From contig JAWZSP010000005.1 in the NCBI GenBank assembly GCA_034401135.1, positions 4,154,001 to 4,218,000 of the forward strand: a DNA stretch of 64,000 bases, given 5' to 3'. This document shows, one piece after another, positions 25,373 to 37,702 of this stretch. Each line of letters starts with the position of its first letter. The first letter of the stretch is position 1. Origin of the DNA: Volutella citrinella. Its lineage: Eukaryota; Ascomycota; Sordariomycetes; Hypocreales; Nectriaceae. The notes under the pieces are model-generated. The model worked only from the letters and a program-made list of their open reading frames with translations, was not told the origin of the DNA and searched no databases. Position numbers and translations under genes: made by a program.

Positions 25373-26179
25373 AATACTACACCAGTGTCGTTGTTCTGAT
25401 TGGGGAGGTCGGGGGGCTGAAGCTGTGCAAGCCGCGGGGACGATGTGCATTGCATTACTGCGTGTCATAAACCTTTTTTAATGATAAGACATCAGCCGCG
25501 ACAGCGAATCAGTGTTGGTAAATCGTGTCAATCAGCCAACAATTGACCTTCATCAACCGCAAAAATCAATCTATCAAAAAACAAGAATAATTATTTGGAA
25601 TCGATAAAAACATGTTCAAATTTGGGAATTCAAACCTATTACTCCTAGTAGAATGCAGAGAGGCTCGGGTGCTAAAATTGTGCAAAGTCTAGGGTAAGAC
25701 GACCTGTTCGCGATGCAGCTCGGTCGCGTCATCAATTTTCCGCCTAGCTCTGAGAGCCTGGTTGCGTCACTCAGGCTGGGGGCCTGTGTCACACAGCGTT
25801 CTCCGTCAACAAGATGCAAATTTTGGCACGCAAGCGATCCTGCAACAACCTCCCGACTTCCCCTTTGTCAAGCCCTAGGAGCATTGCGAGTTGAGGTGCC
25901 GAGAACTTTGTTTACCAGTGTTTGAACCTGCCGGTGCCCTCATTTGATACCCCACCCTCCTGATCTCAACCAACGCCGCCATTTGGCGGGGCAATCACCC
26001 TTCACTTCGGCTCCCAAGAGTATTTGATTTCTAGCCGGGTGCTGCGTTCTCGCCACACCTCGCCGACCGACGACCCGACGCTGTAAGGCAAACCGAAGCA
26101 TCACTATCATATTCCAACCACCAACGTCTCCCAGACGCCTCACACAACCATCTCCACCTCCCCGCGCAGACCACACATC
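25373..26179. other. intergenic, ECM29 3' flank and UBX-gene promoter
   Basis: About 800 nt with no gene. The first part (25440-25640) is AT-rich, as expected for a 3' UTR and terminator. The last 100 nt before 26180 are rich in C and A without G, a typical fungal 5' leader. Confidence 0.6.
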
Positions 26180-27823
26180 ATGGACGAGAAGGTGGTCAAC
26201 TTTGCCGCCATTACGGGGGCCAGCCCTGATGTGGCGACCGGCTTCCTCGAGATGACGGGGGGCGATTTCGAGCGTGCCGTCGAACTCTTCTTTGAGAATC
26301 CCGACCTCGCATCCGGCGTTGCGTCAGGGATGGGCGCCGCCGCCCCAGCAGCTCCCCCAGCTCCCGCATCACAGCGCAACGTCGGGCGACAGGATTCTGA
26401 TGGTGTCATACACATCGATAGCGACGACGATGACGAAATGCAGATCGACGACAGCGATAACGAGGTGGACAACGACCAGGCCGTAGCGGCACAGGCTGCA
26501 GCCATGGCACAAGAAGAGGAAGACATGGCCATGGCGAAGCGGTTACAAGAGGAGCTGTACCAGGAGAACCACGGATCGGGCTCAGCCCAGGACGCGGTGC
26601 GGGCACCTATTGCGCGAACCACCGAGACTCTGGTGGCCCCTAGCGGCTGGGGAGCCGATGATGGGATGGAGGCTGCCATGTTGGAGCAGCTGAGACGCAG
26701 ACGGCAGCAGCCAGGCAAGTTCACCGTGGTGTACCGCCTCTAGGATCTTTGAACTGACACTGGAACCATAGGCCGCACGGGAGGCCCATTTTCACAGCAA
26801 ATATGGGGCGATCCCGCAACCCATCCCACTCGATCGACAGAAAACGGTGCCCATGCGCGTCGGCTGGAGGACCTGTTCCGGCCGCCGTATGATCTGATGG
26901 CACGGATGACATGGGACGAAGCCAGAACGCTTGGCAAGGAGGACAAGAAGTGGATCATGGTGAACCTTCAGGACATGAACGACTTCAACTGCCAGGCTCT
27001 CAACCGTGACATCTGGAAGGACTCGGCTGTGCGAGACCTAGTCTCGGAAAACTTCATCTTCCTGCAATACGACAAGGACTTCCCCGACGCAGAGGAGTAC
27101 GTCACATTTTACTTCCCCACGCGCGGACACGAGAACCCCGACAACTACCCTCATGTGTCTATCATCGACCCCCGAACAGGAGAGCAAGTCAAGGTCTGGA
27201 GCGGACGGCCTTTTCCCAGCGCCAGCGATTTTCACGCCGAGGTGGCTGAGTTTTTGGACCGATACAGCCTCGCCGCGAACAGCAAGAACCCAGTAGCCAA
27301 GCAGACGGCGCCCAAGCCGGCCGCTGTGGATGTGGATCGTATGACGGAGGAGGAGATGCTTGAGATGGCCCTCAAGAACAGCTTGGCTGGCGGGGGCGAC
27401 AGCAGTCGATCGACCTCGACACCCAACCTACACGATCCTGACGCTCTGACTAAGTCCGCAACGCCGGCAGCGGAGGAGGTGGGCGAGGAGGAGGACAAGG
27501 GCAAACAGCCTGCAGCAGCCAATCCTTTTGCGCAAATCTCGAGCACAAAGCCCCACACGGAGCCCGAGAACAACCCGGCGACGACGACAAGGATCCAGTT
27601 CCGACACCCGACCGGGCGTGTGATTCGACGCTTCAGCCTGGACGATGCCGTGCGAAGAATCTACGAATGGCTCAAGGCCGAACCTCTGGAAGGCAAGGAA
27701 GGGGTGGAATTCGAGCTGAAGAAGATGCCCCAAGGCCAAGACTTGATGGAGAGCCTGGACGCGACGATTGCGGAGACGGGCCTCAAGCAAGGAACAGTCA
27801 TGATTGAGTTTATCGAGGATTGA
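26180..27823 (+). CDS. UBA-UAS-UBX protein, Cdc48/p97 cofactor (Ubx5/UBXN7 type)
   Basis: Exons 26180-26714 and 26772-27823 give 528 residues. The intron is of the GC-AG class: the donor is CAG|GCAAGT, and it is the only candidate I found that keeps frame with the CATAG acceptor and a CTGAC branch site. Residues about 1-45 form a UBA domain (VNFAAITGASPDVATGFLEM with the GGDFERAVELFFEN helix). An acidic region follows (about 72-96). A UAS thioredoxin-like domain begins near WDEARTLGKEDKKWIMVNLQ. A UIM-like helix reads EEEMLEMALKNSL. The C-terminal UBX domain starts about TRIQFRHPTGRVIRRF. Members recruit Cdc48/p97 to ubiquitylated substrates, and human UBXN7 also docks on neddylated cullins through its UIM. 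The family is certain; the cullin link is inferred. Confidence 0.93.
26715..26771 (+). other. GC-AG intron in the UBX-protein gene
   Basis: The exon ends CCAG and the intron begins GCAAGT; it ends CCATAG with CTGAC at about 26753. Nearby GT dinucleotides at 26719, 26726, 26729 and 26731 all break frame with the downstream UAS-UBX exon. Only the GC donor preserves it, giving QQPG|RTGGPF. Confidence 0.8.
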
Positions 27824-30090
27824 GCGCGGCTGGCACCTGTTGATTCGATTCACACCGCACTTACATAGAGCTGAGGGAAATGCAAGCAAGGAAGCTAATA
27901 TCCAATCGATTTACGGATGATGGTTCATGCAGATAGAGTGGAACTGGCAGGTCGAATTCGGGAGCAAACTGGCAGCAGGAGGGTTAGCTATATGGTGACG
28001 CATCAATAATTTTCTTTGTAGGGCTTTCTCGTTGCTCAGAACACATGGCTGTGCCAACTCGGGAGACGACTGCGCTTGACGCGGATACCTAGGGCAGGAC
28101 AGGGCAGACGGACCGTCAGGAAGCACAACGCCGAGCACTGTTGTCAAGGGTCGCAATGGCCACGATCGGTGGGGGATGTACGGAGTACCATAGGGGCACG
28201 GATCGCGAAGAATAGAACAACTTGAAGTTATTTGGTTGAGTAATCGATCGATCAGTCGATAATATCAGCTTCGCATCGAGGCCCCCCTGGGCCTGTCGCA
28301 TCGTGATATCAAAGTCCTTGCCAATAGGATGGAACGCGATTAGGCTCGGGCGCGATGGATGGTGGTTGTTGAGCCAACCGAGCAGGCATCTGATCATGAT
28401 GTCAGAGCCAACCATTGCCCAGGGCATCAACAAGCGCGGGTTTCCAAGGCGTGATCTGACGGCGTTGATTGGATGCCTGGGTTCCGTAGGGCTGGCTGTG
28501 TGCTGACCAACAGGCCCAGCGAAGGATGGCCAATCGAGGCTGGGTTTTGCTGATGGTGGTTTGAGACTGACTGGCCACGAGGCGTAGATACCGTGCCACT
28601 GATCAGCTAATAAAATGAAATTAATACTAGTTGCACAGCGCGCACTTGATACCTAGCGCTAGATCTACCCGCGGCATCGCCCAAGGGACAGATCCAATCG
28701 CCTGGACAGGAAACGATGGTCGCGTTTCACACCCCTCGGCGGTCGCTAACAATACTGGGCGGCACTAGCGGTTGAGGCCCTGGCATGGCACGCGAACATC
28801 CCCCGCACACGGGGATCCCTAGGCGCGTGCTGGCAATCGAGTCGTAAATTGCAGGGGGCCGCCCCTCCCTCGCAGCGCGGCCGGTGCCCTGTACAGTATG
28901 GCGGAAGGTACGGTGCCTCCTGCCCTTGAGAAACCCTGCCTGCTGGACTGACGGTGGCCACACACGGCAATGCCGACTGGCTGGCGCCAACTGGTTGCTG
29001 CTCAACGCAAACTCATCACCTGGATGCTGCTGCCCAATGGCGGTTGAATTGGACAGGGACCTGGGCTCTCAGGTAGGTTTGTCTTGGCCGTAAATGGGCA
29101 GGCACTTGTGAGAGACCAGCCGTCACGCAGGACTCTAGATTCTTCCACGTCGTCATTGTTGTTGTCATTGGTTGTGATTGTTTTTGATGCTTGGTCGCTA
29201 GCATCCTGTCGTTTTTTCCTTCTTCCGATCCTGTTGATAGTTCCTGGTCGACCTCTCACATCATCATTCACCAGCAGCTAAGCGAGGGCTGCAGTACGGA
29301 GTACCTCTCCTTGATTTTGCCAACTGCGCCTGGGCTGAACCCAACCGGACTCGGACCTGCAGGCGGGTTGCATGCACGGCCGCGTTGTAGTTCATCTCCT
29401 CATCGATCCCTCCGTCCTTCTCCCTTGCCTTCTAGAGACCCTGTTGCAAGTGTGCGGATTCTACCTGCCTTATTCCTCTTTAAATTGCTAGCGCCAGGTA
29501 CTGTACGGACAATCAGCTCGCCAGGATCCACCGCCAGATCTCCACTGTGCTGCCACTGCTACAGGACGGGAGTTTTAAGGAGCTTGCTAGTGGTCATAGA
29601 TCCAGTGCAGACCTAGTCCAGGGACCAAGACGCTATTTTTACAGCTGGGCTCGGCACCTATAGTACCCGGGCGGCACAGAACGGCGGTACCTGTTGGGCG
29701 CACCTGCTATCAACTGAGGTGCAGCTTACCCGCCCCTCCGAGACACATCCCACCCGCATTGCTTTGGTGGGGTTGCGCCGCATCAACGAAGCGACACCGC
29801 CAGAAAGGACGTGCTCTCTCGCTCGGCAGCTGGGACCTTTTCCTTCTTCTGCAGACCCCGACTCCAACATCTTGTACGGCGCATCGCCCATCGCCTCCCC
29901 TCACACCCCTCGGTTGCCTGCGTTGCTGCCTCTAGCTGCTGCAACCCTCGTTCCTGCAGTGCAGCTCTGGCACCGCCTCTGTCTTTCTCGCTGACCTCCC
30001 CCACAACATCGCGAGCCCCGCGAAACGCCCACGACCTACTCCAACCGAGCTCACGCACCGAGGCAGCCTGACCAGCTCAGCGCTTCCACC
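27824..30090. other. intergenic, upstream of the Ste20-type kinase
   Basis: About 2.3 kb with no supported gene on either strand. From about 29130 the plus strand becomes C/T-rich up to the kinase start, consistent with a long leader. Short open frames here overlap antisense ones and show no domain. Confidence 0.55.
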
Positions 30091-32375
30091 ATGGCAGACC
30101 GCGAGCGTGATCTGGATAATGGCAATGAGGCCCTGGACCCCGAGCTGCTGTACTCCAAGGAGTACTGCATCGGTCAGTCTCCCGTCTCCCATCTTGGGCT
30201 CCAACTGCGGCGCCAGCTTGAGTAGCTTCGTTCATGCTGACACTTCTCCAGGCGGGGGCAGCTTTGGAAAGGTCTACAAAGGGTACGGCAAAGACGCTCC
30301 CCATACCGGACACAGAAATAACATACTGACATTCTCTGCCTTCCTAGTGTTGACAAGCGCACCGGTCAAGCTGTCGCCATCAAGATCATCGACATCGAGA
30401 GCGCCGAGGACGAAGTCGAGGACATTATCCAGGAAATTGCTATTCTATCAGAGCTACAATCTCCTTACGTCACAAAATACTACGGGTCCTACGCGAAGGG
30501 AGCTGAGCTATGGATTGTAATGGAGTTCTGCTCGGGCGGCAGCTGTGCGGATCTGATGAAGCCCGGACTCATTGGCGAGGATTATATCGCCATCATCGTC
30601 CGCGAGTTGTTGCTGGGTCTTGATTACCTCCACTCTGATAAAAAGCTGCACCGAGATGTCAAGGGTGGGAACTCCAATCTCTACGTGGTGCTTCGCTGGC
30701 CCTAACTGACATGCTTCCAGCTGCAAATGTCTTGCTTAGCTCTAACGGCCAGGTCAAACTTGCCGACTTCGGCGTCTCTGGCCAGCTCTCCGCCACCATG
30801 ACCAAGAAGAATACTTTCGTCGGAACCCCCTTCTGGATGGCACCGGAAGTCATTAAGCAATCCGGTTACGACCACAAGGCTGATATCTGGTCCCTTGGCA
30901 TCACTGCCCTTGAGCTTGCCAATGGTGAGCCGCCGTACGCTGATATCCACCCGATGAAGGTTCTCTTCCTCATCCCTAAGAACCCACCTCCGCGCCTCGA
31001 AGGGAACTTCACCAAGGCATTCAAGGAATTCATCGAGCTATGCTTGCAGCGAGACCCAAAGGATCGCCCAACATCCAAGGAGCTACTGAAGCACCCGTTT
31101 ATCAGACGAGCAAAGCGCACGACGTATCTTACCGAGCTCATTGAGCGACACTCCCGCTGGTCAGCAACACATAAGACGGAGGAGGACGACAGTTGGGATT
31201 CAAGCCACAGCAGCCGAGAGCCCCAGGCGCGAGAGAGGGTAGACGAGGACATGTGGGATTTTGGCACCGTTAGGTTGGTTGGCGATCGAGGCGGTATCGT
31301 CACCCGGCCCGGGCTCAACGATATGGACGAGAGCGCGACCAATGCCCGGGCGTCTCGCTCCCTGGAAAACTCGGATGACTATGGCGAGCGACGGCGAGAG
31401 GGCAGCCCGACGAAGGCACGAGACTTTGCCCTTCAGCCTACAGACAGCACTGTGAAGGCTGCGAATGCAGAAACTACTCGGCAGGCGAGCCCTCAGCGCA
31501 AGCCCCTGGCAGGTATGCAACAGCAACATCAGCAGCAACCTTCGTCTCCTGTTCGGGTCCCACTGTCTGCCAACCCGATGAAGTCTCTGTCTCGAGATGC
31601 CGCGGAGACGCCCCGTGCGCATCGGCCAATGCCCCCTCTGCCCGTCGAGCAGTCACCCGACTACGACCGCGAGCTGCAGAGCCAGTTGCAGCGTGAAGTG
31701 GGCATGCTTAACTTGAACATTGCGTCTCCGGAGCCCGAATCTCCTTCCAAGCCGTCCCTGGCAGACTGGCCCATGCCCCCGGCCCCCCCAGCACACCAGA
31801 GTCAATCGCGTCCCTCCAGCTCGAGGATGAACCCAATCACACTACCTGAGATCCCCCCCTACAGAGGCAGCCCGGCACCTCAGAGGGTCCCATCTGCACA
31901 GATGGTGCCACCTCAGCGATCTGCGGCACTGTCCCCGATGCCATATATGGCATCGGCACCCTCGCCTCTCCAGTCTCAGAGGCCACTCCCGTCACCGTCG
32001 CCGACGCCACCCGATCTGTTGCACCAGTCTTTCCCGTCGCCGGCCGCGACGAATCCCAATGGTGATCTCGACGCACTGAACGATGTCATCTTCCCAGCAC
32101 TGGAGGAGGCGCTTAAGAGGCGGCAAATCCATCTCCAGCAGGTGTACAAACCAGGACAGAATCCTGGCGCGGTGACGCCCAAGCAGCAACGGGCCGAGGC
32201 TGCTCACGAGAAGGTGCGGAAGCTGGTGTATAAGCTGGCACACGTGTGCAAGGAAATCGACCACTGGGACAAGGCCGAGCCCGTAGGTATGGGCCGCGAG
32301 GTTGGCAGCTTCCTTGAAGGTCTCCTCGAGGAGATTCTGGTGAGGGTCGAGCCCCTGGACGAAGACGAGGTCTGA
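30091..32375 (+). CDS. Ste20-family (germinal-centre kinase III-like) protein kinase
   Basis: Four exons (30091-30172, 30252-30282, 30348-30664, 30721-32375) give 694 residues; the introns are 79, 65 and 56 nt. The kinase domain starts almost at the N terminus. The glycine loop [11 protein letters not shown] spans exons 1-2; catalytic Lys50 is in VAIKII; Asp141 is in LHRDVKAAN; DFG is at 159-161; the activation loop has [13 protein letters not shown]. That signature is of GCK/MST Ste20 kinases. After the kinase comes WDFGTVRLV, a long Pro/Ser/Gln-rich linker, and a C-terminal helical block ([21 protein letters not shown] onward) typical of fungal MST-1/Kin3-like kinases. Those act in septation-initiation and STRIPAK-linked morphogenesis. 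SID-1 and POD-6 types are alternatives. The HRD-containing exon ends inside the invariant KAAN block, so that splice is fixed by homology. Confidence 0.9.
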
Positions 32376-32727
32376 GCTGGCAAGAAGATGCCGAGGAGCC
32401 GCCCTGGTTGGTGTCGAGGCTTCGTTCTAACCGTTGTCTGGGATAACGGCGGGTTTCGTTGGGAGTTTTGGATTGTATTCTTATGCACTTATTAGATGAC
32501 AGGAGGCGGGCGTGTTTTCTTTGTGCAGAGCCTGGTATTACTTGTAGATTGCGGAAGCGCAGCAAAACGAACCGCGGCTGGATAGCTCATGAGGGAGCAA
32601 AACAGGTAGTGTTTCTTGCATTGCATACAAACAAAAAGCGAACCGCTTTGGTATTACAGCTACGGGCCCAGCGCAGCGCCGGCACAAAATACTATGGCGT
32701 GTAGTAACTAAGTTACATGAGTTATGT
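32376..32727. other. convergent 3' gap (kinase / GGCT-like gene)
   Basis: A 352-nt gap between converging stop codons. It presumably holds overlapping or adjacent 3' UTRs; no gene seen. Confidence 0.6.
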
Positions 32728-33954
32728 TCAATCAACGTTCTTAATCAGAGCTGCCTTCTCCTCGTCCGTCGGACACGACTTCCAGTTCAGGCTACACCGT
32801 CGTGGTCGTCGTGGTCCCTTGCTTTCCTCTTCCGTTCTCTCGCCGTCGCCAAAGAGGGGCTTCATGATGGCGTCGTAAACCATCCACACGGCGTTGATCC
32901 AGACCGTCATGCTGACAGCCAGCCACTTGGGGGCCTTTCCATCCTTGCCAGCGACGACCCTGGACAGGAGAATGAAGAGGAGGAAGAAGACGCCCATGAA
33001 CATGATGAAGATGATGGATCCAATGCGTTGGCGCCAGGTGGTTATCGTGTAAGGCTGCAGCGAGTGGAGGTACTCCTGGTAGTCGTCCGGCAGCTCGTGC
33101 TCGCTGGCGCCGTTCTTGATGAGCGTCAGGTAGCGGTCGCTCGGCTGGGCGTAGTCGAGAGGCCTCTGAGGGCCGATGACGAAGCGATACCACCACTTAT
33201 CCTTGCGGGGGTCGTCAGGGAGGTCCGAGTCTGGGATCTGCGGCGCAAAGAGAGTCCTGGCCAGGAAGGGCTTGGGCAGCTCCGGGAAGGGGGGCTTCTC
33301 CGGGACGGACATTCTGGGCGGGATGAGCAGGCATGGGACGAGTATCTCCTTGTAGCTGGCGCCGCTGCCCTCGGTGAGGATGATGGTCCGGTAGTCCTCC
33401 TCCGTCACCTCGTAGACGACACCGACGAGGCCCTTGTCCCACCGGGGCTTGTGGAATGAGGCTCCGGGCGGAGGCTTCTGAACAGGTGGGTCCAGCGGCG
33501 GCACTGGCACCGGGGGCACCTTGGGCGGCTTGGACGGGTCAGGCAGGTCGGGCTTCCCGGGCAGCTTGCGGTAGTTGACGTTGGCGAAGCAGGGCTCCTT
33601 GTAGGGGAAGCCGGGCAGGCTGAAGTTGAGCTCGAGCGTGGGCACCGAGACGTTGACCTGCGACAACGGGCGGATGCCGCGCACGCCCAGGAACGTCTCG
33701 GCGCAAAGGTTGGACCCGTAGGCCAGGTAGAGGTACGTCCTGCCTGCCTCGTCCGGGCCGTCGCCGCCCTTGCTCGCGCCCTCGGCGGCCTGCGCCAGGC
33801 GCTCCGGCGACGTCTGCGGGATGGACGCTATGGGGGGAAACTTCTTCTTCTCTGCGGGCTGCGGCGCGAGTGCTCGGATCTTGCCCATGATTGCAGATGA
33901 GCGGCCGCCCTCTGTCGCCGCCTTCGCGGGCCTGCGATGGACCGATTGCGACAT
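32728..33954 (-). CDS. membrane-anchored gamma-glutamylcyclotransferase-like protein
   Basis: Single exon, 408 residues. The motif YLAYGSNL (residues 76-83) is the substrate-loop signature of the GGCT/AIG2 fold. Later blocks include WDKGLVGVVYEVTEEDYRTI and an acidic stretch, ILTEGSG, that may supply the catalytic Glu. A Pro/Lys-rich insert sits in the middle (about 143-165). The C-terminal third has two hydrophobic helices (about IGSIIFIMFMGVFFLLFILL and WLAVSMTVWINAVWMVY), so the enzyme is likely tethered to an internal membrane. Soluble GGCT releases 5-oxoproline from gamma-glutamyl compounds; a related fungal enzyme, GliK, acts in gliotoxin metabolism, but there is no biosynthetic cluster here. 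An internal Met at residue 23 (MGKIRAL) is an alternative start. Confidence 0.85.
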   Translation of the reverse strand: MSQSVHRRPAKAATEGGRSSAIMGKIRALAPQPAEKKKFPPIASIPQTSPERLAQAAEGASKGGDGPDEAGRTYLYLAYGSNLCAETFLGVRGIRPLSQVNVSVPTLELNFSLPGFPYKEPCFANVNYRKLPGKPDLPDPSKPPKVPPVPVPPLDPPVQKPPPGASFHKPRWDKGLVGVVYEVTEEDYRTIILTEGSGASYKEILVPCLLIPPRMSVPEKPPFPELPKPFLARTLFAPQIPDSDLPDDPRKDKWWYRFVIGPQRPLDYAQPSDRYLTLIKNGASEHELPDDYQEYLHSLQPYTITTWRQRIGSIIFIMFMGVFFLLFILLSRVVAGKDGKAPKWLAVSMTVWINAVWMVYDAIMKPLFGDGERTEEESKGPRRPRRCSLNWKSCPTDEEKAALIKNVD

Positions 33955-35097
33955 TCCGAGGCCTGCGCGGATCGACGCTGGGCTTCCGAGGTGCGTGGTA
34001 TTATTGGAAAACGCTTCTGGGCGCTCTGGCGAGTATTTTCCGATAGGCAGATGGAGTGAACGACTATGTGCGTGAGTACGATGGTGGTGACTGATGAAGC
34101 GATGGATGGGCTTTAGGGGTGGCCTCGATTGTTAAACGGCGGAGAGGTGCGGATCTCGCGGCCCCATCGCAGCCCGGCAGGGGCTCGAACAGCGCTAAAA
34201 CTCCGCAAGTCTTGGCCCCATGCTCGCCCACTGCGCTGAATAATTGGGCGGCATGCGGAATGGGATAATTACCTGAGCTGACTGGCCGCTCGCTGGTGCC
34301 GCGCGGCTCGGGATTCGAGGCTGTCCGAAGGCCGCGCCTTGATCTCTCCTGCGGAGGCGCATGCGAAAACCCGTTCGAGTTGACGACGCGGAGTGTTTTC
34401 GTATCTGTCGTATTCGATGCTGACGTGCTTGGCGCTCATTCGATGCCTAATGTCGCCGCATCCTGAAAGTCACCGAACACAAGTCACCACAGCTTGGAGT
34501 CGTCGCAACCTATCTTTGCCTGATGACTACCTGCTAGGCCCTTCTCTTAACTCCCTCTCCGTTGAGGAGTCGCCTCAACTCGATGGACCGATAGATTGTC
34601 TGGCTGCAAATCAAAGCTCCATCAGGCTTGGTTTGACCATCCTTTGTTTGCACTCGGTTTCTGGAATTAGAGATGACCGATACGGGCCTCTGTCCGCTGA
34701 TCGGGGCAGTCCTCTGATTCACAGCTTCTGGGCCATCCACCCTATGATAGATACCTAGTTAACATGGGAGAACGAGTAATTTTGCAATAAAAGGGTCGCG
34801 TTATAGAATGTCAATGCCTAAGGGATAATTATTCAATTTGCACTGATTCTACGCTCAGGCTGTGAGGAAAGGCGGTTCACCAACTGGCGAAGGGCAACCG
34901 CCAGGTGTCTGGCTCCTTCCCCAAATGCGGTACGAGCTGCACCTGCCTTCCGCCAACGCCGTACATGCCCAAGTAATGGTGAACTGGTTTTCGAACTCAT
35001 CCCCTTTCTCTAGTCACATTTATCCCTGCATTTGACCTTCCGCTGTTCGTAACCAGGAAGCTGCTCCTAGGCCACCAAGCCGTTACAACGACTCGAG
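33955..35097. other. divergent intergenic region
   Basis: About 1.1 kb between the GGCT-like start and the orphan nuclear gene start. No coding signal. The segment 34740-34850 is AT-rich. Confidence 0.55.
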
Positions 35098-36306
35098 ATG
35101 CCTCCCCGGCTACGAAGCAGGGCGAACAAAGCAAAAAGACCTCGTCAGGCAGAACTTAAGTTCGGACAATTGGACACGACTCCGACCAGCCGTGAATTTC
35201 AGAAGGATAACAGCCCCGCCCCTTTGACGCAAGCGGCCACGAACACAGTCGCCAAGGGCCCAGAAGCGATGACAATTTTTGACATCGACGATTTTGAGAA
35301 AGAAATCGAAGATGCTGAGCTGGAGAAGCTCTACAGTGGAAGCGCAGCTGGTCTCTCCCCAACAAGCCGAGGTCCTTTCTCATCAGATGGCGGCTCTTGG
35401 ACTGGTCGCAGCTCTCCTGTTGGAGAAAGCGTGGCTTTCGATGACTTTCCTTGGGAGTTTGGCGACGAAGAAAATCAACTGATGGCCCTGCTATCGAGCC
35501 CCAGGTCAGGGCCCAGTAATCTTCCAGAGACCATGCCCTTACCTCCAGATCCGGCCCTTTTTCATTTCCTCAACAATGCTGTTTCCGTTCCGAGGGCGTC
35601 GGTAGATTTCTCAGAAACTGCTTTGACGATGCTGCGAAGTTCCCCGGTGTCCAGCATCTATGCAAGTAGTAGTCTTGACCAAAATCTCCAAGAATGGGGA
35701 ACCGCATCAGTGGACTCGCTAATAGCTGGTCAATCTATCACGGGAGCTCGTCCACGCAACCATCTATTCCCAGGCTTGAGGACTGAATCTGGTCTGCCTG
35801 AGAACGACAAAAAGGCAATCCCGCCAGGTTCGGCAGCAAAAGGGTCATCATCGCCAAAGCCAGCCCCAACGCAAGCGCCTCCGAGAACAATTCCAAAGAA
35901 CCAACGAACAAGGGGCCAGAAAAGAGTAATTGACGAAACTTTCGATACGGATGTGGATGAGATGGCTTTGTCAAGTGCTTCAAAGCGGCCAGCAATGCGT
36001 AAACACGCACGTGGCGACAGCCATGAAGATGACTCGAGTGGACAGGAGCTTGACGGCATGGCTCGAAAGAATGGGATTGATGAAATGGAACAGATTGAAA
36101 TGAAACCCTTGGCGTATTCTGAAAGGAACCAACAGATGAAGCCTCCCGCGAGGCGGAAACAGAAAGCTAAGGCTAAACGGATGCCATTTGTTCGAGCCTC
36201 ACCTGAGGGCCAACAGGTTGTAAGCAGCCCAGCTGCGAGCAACAGGAAGAAGCCCTCAAAAACGACGCCTGCTTCCAAGTCAGCGGGGATGATAACCCGG
36301 AGTAAA

Positions 36307-36349
<43 letters not shown>

Positions 36350-37702
36350 AGAAGATTGATGGTGATGTGGCTTCACAAACGAAGAAGAATGTTGACAAGG
36401 CCACCAATAATCGACAAGACGAGCCGTCACCGGATTCAGTTAACATTGGAAAAGAGATTCAGAATCAACAAGCGCCAATGCTGAGGAACGAAGTTGACGA
36501 TCTCACTACTGCTAATACTGGGGGGCAAAATGCACGGGGTCCTGGGGTTCACACTGATCCATCCCGAGGCATGAAACCCCAGAATGACAGCCTCATAATC
36601 TCAACTGATGCAGGACCTTCCTCAGATGAGGTGGCCACGCCTATCGGGAGACAGATCCTGGAGCAATTCGGCGGTGTATCAAGAGGTGAGGCGGCTGCCG
36701 GTTCCCAACATGAAGATTTATCGCAGATGTCCAAGAAACACGTGCCCAAGAGCATTCGGGAAATGGGCAAGGCTCATGGAACTCGGAGGTCCCATGTGGA
36801 CGTCTATCGGGCGCCGTCAAACAGTGAGCTGCGCGGCAGTGCAACAACAGCGGATAAACGATCAGAACAGTCATTCCATAAAAACAGGCCAATGCCTCGG
36901 CGCTTCAGCGTCAGTGTGGCCGGAAGCCCGGTTCCCCTCGATCAGGAACTCGCCTCAGAAACGCCAGACACCAGTATAGACACCCGCCAGTCGGACAGCG
37001 GAAGTCATCAGCCCCGTGCTCCAGAGTGGGAAGGTCGTCTCGACCTCGGGATGCCCTGCGAGAAAAAAGCCGAAGCCCGCGGCCCCATTGCAATTAACAC
37101 CGGGGGCAAAAAGAAGGATACTTTCCGCTCCGAGCCTGCCAGGAGATCATCCCGCAGGAGGGCCGGGGAAGGAGGGTCCGGACTGGATCAAAATGCCATA
37201 TTGGGTCGACTCATTCGGGCTCTGGAGGGGCGAAACGGCACACAAGATGCAGACCAAGACAAGAAAGATCACGAGAACGAGCAGATGAATGGGGCCACTA
37301 GGGGCGTTCTTGAGCACACTGATAACGTCACGGATGAGTTGAGTCGGATTATGAAGGTAAGGCTCCCCTTGCACAGGAACCGTCCCATACTCAGATCCAT
37401 AGGTTATGATGCAGAAGTTGCAGTCGAACGCATTGAGCGTCCTGCGAGAAGCCAGGGCATATGAAACAAATGTTACCAGCAGCGTTGTGCATTTTGAAAA
37501 GAATTTCCGGAAGGAGAAGGAAGTTCTAAATGACACGTGGAAACGAGACAGAGACCGATCCATGCAACATCTTGAGAGTGCAATTAGGGATATCAACGCT
37601 GCCGGCCAGCAACTGGGTGAGACCGTGCAGCGACTTGTAGACCACACCAAGGAACGCGGGCACCTGTATGATCGGGCTTTGGCAAGCCTAGAATCCCTGT
37701 AA
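35098..37702 (+). CDS. orphan protein, probably nuclear, with poly-Ala tract and C-terminal coiled coil
   Basis: Exon 35098-37356 joins exon 37403-37702 (46-nt intron, donor GTAAGG, acceptor ATAG) to give 852 residues. The other nearby AG sites break frame. I do not recognise the family. The N terminus is strongly basic (PPRLRSRANKAKRPRQ); further basic patches (RRKQKAKAKRMP, ARRSSRRRAGEG) suggest nuclear localisation. The body is low-complexity, rich in Ser, Pro and Gln, with 14 consecutive Ala (404-417) encoded by a pure GCT repeat. The last 100 residues, after the splice, are regular and helical (SVLREARAYETNVTSSVVHF to RALASLESL) and look like a coiled coil. That pattern (disordered body, conserved helical tail) fits a rapidly evolving chromosome or kinetochore-type protein, but this is inference only. 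Confidence 0.75.
36307..36348 (+). repeat. (GCT)14 trinucleotide repeat within coding sequence
   Basis: Fourteen perfect GCT units encode 14 Ala. No synonymous interruptions occur, which points to recent slippage rather than selected protein sequence. Length polymorphism between isolates is expected. Confidence 0.95.
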
